A stretch of DNA of 64,000 nt from Rhopalosiphum padi. Taxonomy: Eukaryota; Arthropoda; Insecta; Hemiptera; Aphididae. The stretch spans positions 70,534,152-70,598,151 of the forward strand of contig NC_083597.1 of NCBI RefSeq assembly GCF_020882245.1. Direction: 5' to 3'. How positions within the stretch are numbered: position 1 is the stretch's first letter; the number at the start of each line of letters is the position of its first letter. Position numbers and translations under genes: made by a program. The notes beneath the pieces were generated by a model that saw only the letters and a list, made by a program, of their open reading frames with translations, ran no database searches and was not told the DNA's origin. Shown here one piece after another: positions 38,975-52,251 of the stretch.

Positions 38975-41900
38975 ACCGTCCTCGAGAATATTCACACACG
39001 CGCATGTATTTAATTAATATACGAAAAGTCCGGTGGTCGTCGCTGGCGTTTAATTGGGTGTGAGTAGGTACACACACACACGTTGCTTATAATATATAGA
39101 TGTATACCTAGGTATTTACGCTGGGCATCTCGTCCGAAATGCGCGCGAAAGTCTCACCATACGGATATAATATATTATATACTGAGTGATTATTTTACCG
39201 CGAACGGGTCGATATACATCTTAGGAAAATACAGTGAGTTCTTGGACTATTTACTGAATAATATATTATAGTAGTATATTATTGTTGTGAAAACATTGAG
39301 GTTTTTTACATTTTTTACATTTTTCCATCGGTGTTATTTGTTTTACAATTTAAAAATGCATGACCAAAGGTCCATGATAAATGTATGCCAGCTTTGTTGG
39401 CCGGTGTCGGGCAAAAACACTTTTATTAACTGATGGTTTCTTGTAAAGTTTATCTGTAGTATATACAAAATATAAATTTCAATAAATTTACATGCATTAA
39501 ATTTTTCAATACCTAAATGAATCAATATGTATTATAATATTATACAAAAATAATTTAAAATATATTTCATAATAAATAAAAATGAAGCGAACCGAAGTTA
39601 ATAATCAAGAATTTTACCGCTTAACTAGTTAATCCTTTAGTATTCATAAATTCAATAAATGTATATTTATATTTGAATTTCAAATTTATTCTTTTTTAAC
39701 TTTATAACCATCGGTTGATCAGAGGGTTTGAAACAACACTGCTCTAGAGGGATGTACGCACATATCAATACGCGTATAGGCTTTTTATACATATTATAAT
39801 ATATAAAGCTGGAAATTAACGAGTTAAACTGTTAAAGTTAAGTGACTATATTAGCTAAGTTACAAATTGAGTTACTTTTTTTTAAGTATCTTCTGATTTA
39901 AAAAGTTACCACCCTGTCTATCCATGATTTAATGAAGTTACTAATCAGTTAATTAATTTCATTGTAATTTTAAGCTATTCCTTATTTCTATAGAGTTGAA
40001 ATATATTTTGTTTTATACAAATTATTGTTCTTATAATAATCAGATATAATATCATTATTTATAAACTATAGTGTTATGAATTTATAATATGTATTATATA
40101 AATTATAAATTTATTGTTGACTGCCGAAGTTTTAAATGCGTATATGAAATATACTTAACTTTATATATACATTTCCATAGAGAATTAAAATTTCACCCAA
40201 ACACATTAATTTCAAATCTGTCAACAATAACCTTATACCAGATAACCCTGTTTGACGTTTCAAAGAAACATTGGCGTCGCGGTCTTTTAAATAATTAATA
40301 ATTTCAGTTAGTATAGAGTTTATCATTGAATGGTTTCTGTTATTTTTATGTTAATTAATACCCTTATAATATTATGTATTATTTATGTGTGTATACGCCA
40401 GTAAAATACCTATTATCTATTTATAAAATGTGCTTACTGTACTTTAGCGTGGATTGTATAAATATTATTTTGTAAAAGAAAAACAGCAGCTGATTTTTTA
40501 ACCACGTTAATATACTTCTTACTACTTCTTTTATGAGTATAAACAAAGAAGATTGACTTTTAACTTTAAACTTTACTTATATTTTTCTATATTAATTTAA
40601 AGAGTTAAAAACGTATAGTTATAGTTATCTTGGCCAGCTCTGATAATATTATACACAACTGCGGCAGTAATTATTTTCTTCGCTGCCGTATCGTCGAATT
40701 ACGAAGGGGACGGTTTTCTGGTGAAAACGTTTTAATTTAAAAAACACCTCGGAAAAAAATAACCCATGTAACTATAGTACAATATTATATAGATAGACAC
40801 GCACCTATATATAATATACCTGTATTATAATAACAATTATTGTGTGTGCGCGCGACGCTGCGAGACGACCTCCACCGATGATGTCAGGTGGCAGCCGCTC
40901 CGGTATCTGGTATACCTACGTGTGTACTTGTCTTATAGTTACAGGTAGATAACCCCTTCGCGATCCCCATTAACGTCCAATTATCGTAATCGTGCCGTTG
41001 TTTTCGCCCCGATAATACATTTACATTATTCTGTGGGCGTCGGAGGGAGTAGTCCTGTAATTCGATGACAGTCGTGCTTTTCGACGACGAATAAACTACC
41101 TGCTAATAATAATAGCTATACGCAGCGGTGGTGGCGTTTTCGGAAATATTATTATTAACAACTACCTGCCGCCGCCCACATAGAATTTTCACGACGGACG
41201 GACGATCGGCGGCCGCGCGCATTCGCCGAAAACGATATCCGCACGTAGTTCTGATCACTATAATAATACTCGTACGCTATGGTCATCGCCGCCGTCTACC
41301 ACGGTCGCGGTCACGACCCGCGTAACCGACGGAACACGGTTCAGCTCGTGTACATTATATAGTACGCACCTACTAATTTAGTACTCCGCGAAACCAATCG
41401 ATTATCCCGTCGGCCGCCGTATATCACATGGTGATCATCGCTGTCGCTCACCCAGTCGACAATGGTGTTGTGTACGACACACGTTACAATATTTTTTATT
41501 TAATAACGTATAAGTAAGAATGTTATTGCGTTATAGTCGAGCGTCCAACATCTCGACGGCCGAAATCATAATCTGACAATAATATTATAAAATCGTATTT
41601 ATGTACAGCGGCGCACATAGTAATAATATGTATAATTATTCATAGACGACGATAAATAATTTTAAAACGATGAGGATTGAGGAGGATTTAAGTGTCTGTC
41701 CGACCGGTCTCGAGTATATTATCATTATTATAATATATAGGTATGTATCTATTGTATAATATCCTTTATATATTATTATTATAAAGAGTATACGCAGGTA
41801 CGCTACTATACGACATTACGCCTAAATTACATATTTACATAAAATCGTCGTCGGGTATTATAATACACTATTTTAGTATTTTACGCGAACGTTCCACGTG

Positions 41901-44900
41901 TCTTCGTATATACAAACATAACATTTTATTGATGCATATAAAATGTATACCAATATAATGATATATATTATATATATATTATTATGTTTATTGTCACACC
42001 TGTGGTATTTTTATACAGAATAATATATAGGTACCCTACGCGTGTATTATCGAGTAGGTACATTGCGTGTATTATTTACGAAATAGGTATATAATGCGAC
42101 GATATTATTTGGTTTTTATGGAGTATATACCTATGCGTGAAAACAGATACAGAGTATACTATAATATACTTTAAAATTATGAATGACCCCACCGGGAGGT
42201 CCTTGAATAATACATAAATATTATATGTGTAAACTGTACATATTTAATAAAATAATGTAGGAAAATCGAAAAAAAAATATTGGTTATATAAAAGCTAATT
42301 TACTATATTATTATATATTTTTAACGTATAAAAAATAGAATGTTTACATTTACCGACCGCACGAATATAATTATATTAATATACGGCACGATCTTAGCTA
42401 AAGTAAAATATAATTAACATATTTACACCGACGGTGCACAGGTGTTTGACACAGCAAATTTTAATATTTACTAGGTACATTTAAATACAATATTATTATC
42501 TTCGCATACAGTACTTGGTATCTCCTACGGAAATCCTACTTGAAAAACAGAACATTCAAAGACAAACTTGAATCAATATTATTCACATTATCCGATAAAC
42601 GCATGACATTCTAGTTAGTGTTCCTCAATAAGAAGTGACATCGCCCGCATCCTCTGTAGTATTATATTTTTACTGCATACATGACTAATATGTAAGTAAT
42701 AACTAATAATATCCTAATTGGACAGCCCAAATCCTGCCGAAGACTGTCAAGTCATGTCAACTATTTCAAATTCAACTCTATATGGTTAAAAACCAACAAA
42801 CCAAATAAGCTCTTGTCATACCATCGCTCTTTGACCAAGTATCTGAGTGTTGATCTATAAAATACGACCACAAACTATTTTTCACTCGACTGAAGTCCCA
42901 CATAAAATATATCAAAATATTCTAATATAGTTACCCTTAAGCTAGTTTTCTTTCGAATAGAATGCTGTATATTTGACTACATTTGAATGAGAAATAATTC
43001 AATGTAAGCAAGAAGCAACTCAATAGTATAACTTACATAGATAATTAAAAAATATGACTAGATATTATAATAAAATATACTACAGATAAAATGAAACAAT
43101 TTAAACAAACAGATACAGACAATTTTTTTTTTTATATTAATTGTTTAAATAGGAAGAGGCCTGTTTTTTTTTAAATGCATGAATCACTGACATGCAGTGT
43201 TATTATATATTATATATATATATACTTGTTTTTTAGTTCCTTCTATCTTTTAGGGACACCGAGATAACAACATTTTTTTATTATTTGGCATATTTTGTAT
43301 AATGGCATTTAAAATAACGGGGTTTTTTTTTATTTACACGCATCGAGAAATTTATTGGTTTTGAAATTATGTGTTTTATCCCTTCGGACGGAGCTTTTTA
43401 GCACAGCTAACCGTACGCCGAATGTCTCGATTTAAAATCGATCGTATATTATTTTGTTTACCCATTATTCGTGTGTAAGGGAGGAATTTCCATTAATTTT
43501 TTTTTCAATAGTGAAAAACTGCATAAACAGCTCTGGTCGAATAATGTATATTGTATAGTATTGTCCAGGATTTCGGGTGCACAGACCATCGTTTTTGAAT
43601 TTATCACTCCAACACGCCTTTGTTGGAGCCGTCCGAGGCTACCCATGTAAGTATTTATGAACGGTGTAAACGATGCAAGTAAATACACTGCGTTATAGCG
43701 ATAACGATATGTTAGCTTTTTATTTTTTTAAGTCAGAAGTATTAATAGTAATGTATTCTAATTATAATAAGAAGTTCTAAAATTATTTACGTTGTACCCA
43801 AAAATGAGACTATAATCATCGTGAAATGAGGTCCTTTGCAGTATAAACCTCCCCTAAATTTTAAATTCTTTAAATAATTTATAGGTATAATGAATTTTTG
43901 GTGGTGTAAAAATTATAATTAAAATTGGATATAATATTAATTTATGTAATAATTTTTATGAATTCAATTTTTTTTTTAGGAGTGGGTGAGGGAGCTGATG
44001 TATAAGTATTAAACGGCCTCTATTTCGTTGGTTAAACGTTTACGGAAGTTTAAGAATAGGTACTCGCAACAGTAAAAAATGAAACGATACGAGAGTTTCT
44101 GCAAAGTAATATAAAAAGAAAAAGGAAAATTATTACAACTGTGTACCACAAAATTGTGATATAAGTAAAGGGATATTACGACTCTTGTTACTTTACTGTG
44201 TGTTGGAACAGGTTAATGCATACAAAAGTAAAAAAATAAACACACATTTTCGAAGCGAACAAAACCCACGTATAACCAAAATAATATCACATACACATAT
44301 AAGGTATTTGGTTAATATCATAATGGCATACGTTGGTACGTGACATATACATAATATTTATTGATACTATATAATATGATTATGTGTTTTTTTTTTTTAT
44401 GGCGTAGTGTTTTTCGTTTGGTTAAAAAAACTATGTACCTATACAATATAATATATACAAATGTGCATTTAGGATTTGTGCAATTTTCAATCCGAAATAA
44501 TGGGTTTTTTTTTAAACAAATCCCAAACCGTAAACTATACATTATTATATTATTAGAAACGTATAGAACCACAACGTAATATGATTAACATACGCCATGA
44601 AAACTATTCGTATTTAGTTATAAACATTATATTATTTTAGAATGAACAATAGAAGAAAAAAGAGTCGTTACTATGGTACCTACACTATTTTGGCACTGGG
44701 CGTATTCAATTACTATATTGTAATGAGTGCACTATGGCTGTATCAATTTAAAATGAGAATCATATACATGTTTCCTATATATTATTGTCAATGAAATTGC
44801 TTTTTTGGGAATGTTGATATGATATAAAATTTGGAAGATATTATATAAAGGGTTTTATAACGATTTGAAAATTTACCAAGTGTAAATATGCATATATATT

Positions 44901-44951
44901 TACAAAAGATAAATGTTGATTGTTACTAAAATGTTGATATCTCCATTATCC

Positions 44952-45272
44952 CTATATCACACAAACCCATTCTCATTGACATATTATCCTAACACACAAA
45001 TTAAATTACTTAAAAACTGTTTGAATTTTTATTTGTATACATCAAAATGTTAATGACCCACTGAATTTTTAGTATAAAAGGGTGTTCTATTTAAAAATCA
45101 TATATTTTTTCATACTTAAAACACTCTTTAAGTAGAACAAAAACTCTCAAGAATTTGAAAATATGGTCAAGTACAAAGTACATCTAAAAATTTCAAAAGT
45201 TAAATTTTGAATAACAGCATTATGAAAGAAAAAGATGAACTTACTTTGCAAAGTAAATGTGTGAATCACATA
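44952..45272. mobile_element. Foldback MITE family, copy C (shortened)
   Basis: The right end on the opposite strand reads TATGTGATTCACACATTT and the left end TATATCACACAAACCC. Both are decayed forms of the family end, so the limits are approximate. The interior is the better evidence: from 45046 (CATCAAAATGTTAATGACCC) through the AAAAGGGTGTTCTATTTAAA block to the ATATGGTCAAGTAC region it follows the right half of copy B in order and in the same orientation. The left half of B is missing, which suggests an internal deletion derivative. Confidence 0.5.
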
Positions 45273-48200
45273 ACAATTCTAAAAACTGAATATAAAAATG
45301 TCTCAATATATTCAGTATAGCAAAAATAAGGTGACATTGATTACTATTTAATTGAATAATTCATTAATTTTTTGTATATTTCTAAATATGAATAATTATT
45401 GTTATTGTCCGAGTCAAGTGATTAATAAGTAAAAACTAAATAACTGCAATATTTGAAAATATTATAAATATACTCGTATTCTAAGCTTGATACCTAACAA
45501 AAAAAAAAAAAAAATGTTTTTTCCTTAATCTATAAGTCATGGATTTTTAGTTTTTCTCGGGTGATAATATTGATTTGTTATTATATTATTATAATAATTG
45601 TAATAATAGTGAAAAATCTATACTTACAGCAATTGTTATTTCTATTGTATTTGTTATAATTTTAAAACACAAACTATTTTTAATTACGTTGCTCTGTTGC
45701 CTAATTTTTTAATTTTTTTTTATTTTTTACTTTAATATTGTAGGGTTAATTTTTGTTTATACTTTAATTTATAATAGTATAGATTCTTTTTGTTTCAGAG
45801 TATTTGGAAACTATTTAAAGAAAATTTGTTTTTAAATAATGTTTTAAATTTCTTCGCACCTATAAAGTATATACCTACATAATTATTAGTATAAAGAACA
45901 AATAAAATTTTCCCCAGGTGGTTATTAAAATAATATTGCTGACATTGTTTTAATAATATTATATATTGGTAATTTAATACGTGTATACTTACATAGCACA
46001 TTCTATCCGCAACGAATTACTCAACAAATTTGGTGTATACAATTATATATTTTCAGTTTAAATAACAATCTATGCAATATGCATACTTTAGCACGACGTG
46101 AGACCCATTTCTCCAACCTCACCGAATTAGAATTTTGAAATTGTTTGTTTTTATCAAATTACATGATACATCAGGCGACGTCTGTTTGTATCTTACTTGA
46201 AATTATTGTATCGTCTCAAGTATTAGGAATTTTGGAAAACGCGGGACCGAGTAGAACAAACGGTGGACTAACGTAGCACAATCACATATGAAAAAAACTT
46301 CCGAAATTCCAATATGGTGGTGCTGTAGGGAAATGGATCTTGTGAGTGTAATTATCGCACGAAGATGCTGGACGAATACATGATAATAATTATAATATCC
46401 TAATGCGCAGCATCCAACGGTGAAGAAAATCGTTTTGGAACGCTATCGCCGAGACTGACTAGAGTTTCTTTTATCCGGTCGGGTCAGACGACGATGCGCG
46501 CGTCAAGTCTCCTCCGTAGACGGACGTTCGGGGTTTGAAAAGACGTCCGAAACCGAATTCAAACTATTACTATTACTGTAGTACACGAACGTTACGAAAC
46601 AGAACAAAAAAAAAAAAAACAAAAACCATTGGAACGAATAGAATAATAATAAAGAGCGGAGACGGACGGAAAAATAAGAAAAAAAACAAAACAAAACAGA
46701 TCTCACCGTCTCGAGTAGGTTAAACGGTTTGCGTATACATATGTGTGTGTAAGTCAAGTGTACCTACCCGTATAATATACACGCACACACACACATATGG
46801 GTTATATTGTACGCGGACGTCGAGAGTTTTCGGTAAGTATCGGTGTGGGAAGGTTTTGACGCGCTATCCGGCCCAGAGATTAATTATCGCGAGACACAGC
46901 GTTGCAGCAGCAACACACGCAGTGTTATATACATATTATATTATATGAGTATGCAGTTGGCGCGCGCGCGATCCTCGTCGGCGGTGGCACTCGAGAGTCC
47001 ACAAACGTCGGGATTGACGTCTTAATAACGTTTTTTTTTTATATATATATTATATATACATTTTTTATAATATTATGCAGTGTACACCGACAATATACCA
47101 TCACATGACTGAATTTTTTTACTTTGTTTAATATTAAATTGTATGTGTGTGTGTGTACAGATGATATAATACAGGTAGACCAAACCGACTATGGCCGATA
47201 TAATATTAATTAATTCCGTTTATACAATAATAATAATCGGGAATGAACTATAATTATACAAACGCAGAGAGATTTTACCATCACTATTTTAGCGTTATCT
47301 CTCTATGAAATTCTGTGTTGGTCGAAAAAAAAGGAATTTTACACGGTTTTGAAGTGGATATATAATGTGACATTTTTTTGAACAAAAATCGAAGTGAATT
47401 ATTTGTTTTTCTTTTAAGTTTTCAAAATGCGTGCTTTCAATTTATTTCCTCGAAATACTATATTTGTATATATAGTAAAAACATATTGCGAATATCCAGC
47501 CAATAGTTTATTATTTATAAACATTCAAAGTGTAGATGGGCAAGGTATATTGTGAAACAAAAACCCGTGGGGTACGTGCCATTCCGTTTGTATTACCCGA
47601 ACTTTATAAAGTATAAACTTATAAATAATAAACTATTGCTGGTTCAATTTTCAATATTTATTATAAGCGTTTCATCAAAAAGTTCGGAAAAACATACCGC
47701 TCAAAAATACGGACTCGAGAGAAACGGTGCAGGTGGCCTCGAGGAAAAATTCTATGCAATCTAAAACGTTTTACCTACACTATATGATCAAATAATGTGA
47801 CTAACCGTTATTTTGTCTAAAACCAGAGAAATATTTACCGAGGGAAATGTAAGACACTATGGCGTACGATCAAAATAAATACACCGCATTATATACACGT
47901 TTTGTGTATATGGTATGGATATTCGTTTATAATATTTACAAAGTTCGTCAAACGCGTTTAGACGATATGTATAATAAATATGATATAGGTTAGCGGCTTG
48001 TATTATAATATTATGTATGGTAATGCGGACGAAAATTTTCCGCGCATATTATTACTTTTCAGCGCCCGGATGTACACGCGGCTTATATACGTACATATTC
48101 CCTCAGGAATCCGAAGTATTCCGGTATCCGTCGCTTCGCGTTAGCGTTGAGTTATTTTTTTCTTCCGCCCTGACACGCCGCAAAATTTGGCTTCAACTCG

Positions 48201-50473
48201 ACAATAATAATAAATAATTATTATTATTATTTTAAGATCCTTTGCGATATTATTATTATTCATAACTTTAAACTACTATGAAAAATATGTTTCATTAAAA
48301 AAATGTTTCCCGATGACTTAAAATTAAGAAAAATAAATATTTTCAAAGACATACATACTTTTTTCGGATTTTGAGTGATTACTTTTGAAAAAACTATTTT
48401 GTAATTTGTAAATAGTATTTATAGACCACATAGTATAGACAATCGATTTATTTGCGTTCGAATGTGTTCTTAAACTTTCAAATGTCCCTGTAGGGAATAC
48501 GTCTTATGTGATGGAGCGGTTTAGAAGGTGTTGAATGGTGTTAGTCTCTACAAAAAGGAGTAATGAAAGTTTTGCACCGGATCGACAAAAAAAAAATTAA
48601 ACACAATAGTTACAAATGGTGATGTGGTTGGCAATTAGAACAAGATATATGTTCAACGGTATCCCTCCGAATGGGAGAAACTTTGTACGAACTACCGAAA
48701 GGGTCAACGGCGGCAGCGTCGTCATTGTAGTCGGAAACTGTTTAGAACACAAATAAAATTGCTCTGAACAATAAACAACGTTTTAATGAATAGACCGCAT
48801 TATTAGCGAAATTAATGGAAAACAGTATATTATCACAGAAAACAACAGTATGCGTATAAATAATATAATATAATAATAATACGTACAAATGAAATGTTAA
48901 GTATTCGGAAACCACAACAATAAAACGTTTTTTATTATTATTATATATAATGACGTTCCGTATATACATACGAGTACCTATTTCATTGAAATAATACATA
49001 TGGACTGTTTATTCTTCACCCTTACCCTACACTTATCGCATCAGTTCCAGAAATCTTTGTATATCGCGGTTTTTATTTACAAAAAATATGTTATTTTTAA
49101 TAAGTTTAACTTAATTATTGACCTTGTTTTCAATAGCACTGATCAATTCAGTGTTATAACTGTTCACCTGACATAAATGTAAGTTTGTATCTATATAAGT
49201 TTATAATTATTGTTTTAGAGCTCTTGTAACCGAAAACAAAATTATAATCTAACATATTGTATACAAATATAAAATCATTAGTAGAACAAATATTGAAAAT
49301 GATTTATACAGCAGTATATTATGTTAAAGCGCTGTTGCTTACACTCGAAAAAGAACGTAGAACATGATCACGAAGAATTGACAAAATCAGCCCAAATTAG
49401 CAAGGTAATATCATATCCCATTCCGGAGGTACTTATGTGGACACTGGTCGTGTATAGGTATGTAACAAAACAATATTTCGGTTCTCATGGTGTATTTGTG
49501 ATAGCCCACGCGCGGACTACATTAAAATGATTTATTTAATTATACACTGGTTACTGTAAAACAAATATTGCCAGTGAACAGATCTCGTCGTATTGTCACA
49601 ATTCGTAATGATTACCATTTGTCATCGCAGATAAATGGGCAAAATATAAATTATCATCGTATATAACTGTGCGTGTCACACAGTTATGCCATTGACCGTT
49701 ACTCACATGAATATGCCATTTGCCATATTTTTAGTATTTATTAGTAATATTTGATACTGTGATTTTTTTTTTGCGTAGGATATAAATTTCGAATTTTTTT
49801 AAAAAACAAACTGAAAATATGTATAAAACTTATAGTTTTAACTAGCAGTCTGACATTTCGTGGTTTACATAATATATCATATCACCTGCTGTATAGTGTA
49901 TAGCTATATATTAGCACAAATCGTTATTTAAAAGATTAAAACTAAGAAATATAAATAATTAACCTTTTGCATGGACCATCGGTTATTCATTGCAGATTTA
50001 AATATCATTTTTTTTTTGCAAAACCAAAAATAAAAACTAAAAGTACACGCGAAACGTCGTTATTTTTTGTCACACAATAAAAGTATAATAATATATATAT
50101 ATATTATATATATCAGTAATTTGTGATATAATTTGTGCGAGTGAAACGAAATAATACAATATGTAACTAGCATATTATCATATACTTGCTGCAGTTGGGA
50201 TAGACGATACGAAAAAATGTTTGGAGTTCATCTATTATATTATGACCATAACCCAAAGGTAATAATATTATAATAATCGTAATAATTCTATTCGTCAGCT
50301 CATTGGCCACGATTTCAATACACATTAGTGCACTACTATGTCTACTATACACAGACATCTAAATTGTATTATGTAATATGTATAATACTATGATACTCTA
50401 CGAGTTACGACTATCTATGGTTGTATGAAATGAGTTTTTTCATTAATTTTATCCATTTCTGGCATACATCGTG

Positions 50474-50491
50474 CACACACACACACACACA
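50474..50491. repeat. (CA)n microsatellite
   Basis: About nine CA units. Confidence 0.85.
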
Positions 50492-52220
50492 TACACATCC
50501 ATGTTACAATAGGAGTATAGAGTATACTTAAGAGTTAGGAGTTGCGATCATAGTCGTAATCAAGGGTGACTTTAATGACTAAGCCTCCCTCCAAATATAT
50601 TCCGACATATTTTTATTATACTTATTGATTGTAATTAGGACTGTGAACCACAGATGAATAGAATGCATTAAAAAAAACCTTAATAATTGCACTTAAGATC
50701 TTATAAAAATCAATATAAAATATACTGCAAGTATACTTAAAATTATAATTTAAAAATTACAAACATTTATAAGACATTATTAAGTGTGACGTGCGTAGAG
50801 AACTCGTACAATGTTTATAAAACGAAAATTAAATAATAATTCATAAAATATGTGTTGTAAGACTAAAATTATGTAAAATTGTAGCGTGCTATACTTGATA
50901 ATTTTTCCGCTTCATGGGAAAACCATGATAGACCGTAGATTTTGCGGGTCCATTTTTTTTAGTTTTTACGGTAACATAATTATGTTGATTATCAGTTACT
51001 AAGTGCGAATTGGGTATTTTAACGTTAAAACGACAATCACGACAACGAAAAAAAGTTTTATCTAGCCCAAATCACATAAACTAATGAAAATTATTTGATA
51101 TATCAAAAAAAAAAAAATATTCAAAAATAAAATAAATGACCTAAAAAAAGATCAAAAGAATAAAAAATGTAAAAATTAAAAATAAAAGCTAACATAGAGT
51201 TCAAATTAAGTATCTAATTCAAATGTGAAGAAGCTCTATCTTACGGTAAACAACAATGAAAGCAACTATAGATTCACAAATTGTCTATATTATACTATTT
51301 TAGTAAAGTTTAAATCGTAACAATAAATGTCAGTATTATGGGTAAACATATAGTTAGGGTTCAATTTATTGTATATTTATATTATAGTTAGGTAAAACGT
51401 AAAAACGTAAAACTTGTAACTGAACGTACAGCAAGAAAACATTTTTTTTTTAATTTTGTATAATTTTTACACAAAATATGCTTCAAAGTAACTGCCCCCT
51501 CCCCAAACAATATCAAACCCTATGTCTATACTCTACTTTTTACAATAATTATATGCGTTTATAAACGCGCTTTTTGTATATACAAGACGATAAAAATATT
51601 GTTTTATTTCTCCGCCACTGCAACCCGTCTCACTAACTCTTTTTCTCGTTCATTCTCTTTCTCTGTCTATCTCACGCTCGCTGTCTGTTTCTCTGCTTTT
51701 CTCCGCGGTGGCCATTGAAATCGGTTTGTATGATAAATAAATTAATATCAGCCGCCGCGTGTGACGCTCGCTTTATATGTATAATAATGTTTTTATATTC
51801 AATAATATGTAGGTACCCGTGTATATAAAAACCCGGCCGGCGATGTTTATTCCCATTATATTATTGTTCGCGCAAAGGCCCCGAGGCACCGTCACCGCCG
51901 CCACCGACGGCCATTCATCACGTAATTATTATTCGAACGTTACATTACGCCACACTCACCGCGCATATACCTACGCGTATATTATTATGTACTATAATAC
52001 GTAATATTATAATAATATATACGCCACGCAGTAGTCGTCTGTGTCTATGTATAATAATATGTATAAGAGTAGTATCATCGGCGCTGGTGCAGTCGCGCCA
52101 TTCTTCGCGTGTAAATAATTGGATTTATCGCCGATGAAAATCCCCTTTGAGCTCGCGCTAACGACGTTTAAGCACCGTTTTCTCGGATTAATTGATTCGA
52201 TTATATACGGACGCCACAGC

Positions 52221-52251
52221 CGCGCCGTTTAATAGCGCGTTAAACGCCGCG
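52221..52251. repeat. G+C-capped inverted repeat (hairpin)
   Basis: Arms CGCGCCGTTTAA and TTAAACGCCGCG pair over 12 bases with one mismatch around a 7-base loop (TAGCGCG). It lies in a CpG-dense patch close to homeodomain-like ATTAATTGATT words (about 52187-52197). Confidence 0.6.

Larger units (their letters stand above)
38436..44951. other. Non-coding DNA, no gene seen
   Basis: TA and CA microsatellites cluster at 38640-38990. A CpG-dense patch at 40840-41480 includes E-box-like CAGGTG (40885-40890) and GATAA (40948-40952) words. Bases 42700-42870 carry a 44-codon open stretch that might be a decayed transposon fragment but matches nothing I know. A hAT-like end (TTTGAAACAACACTG, ending 39741) has no partner I could find. 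The rest is A+T-rich. Confidence 0.5.

Noticed and set aside
39727..39741. hAT-like right end TTTGAAACAACACTG
   Set aside because: No matching left end was found within the preceding 500 bases beyond CAGTG.
42700..42870. Possible LINE-like decayed fragment
   Set aside because: A 44-codon open stretch without any recognisable reverse transcriptase or endonuclease motif.
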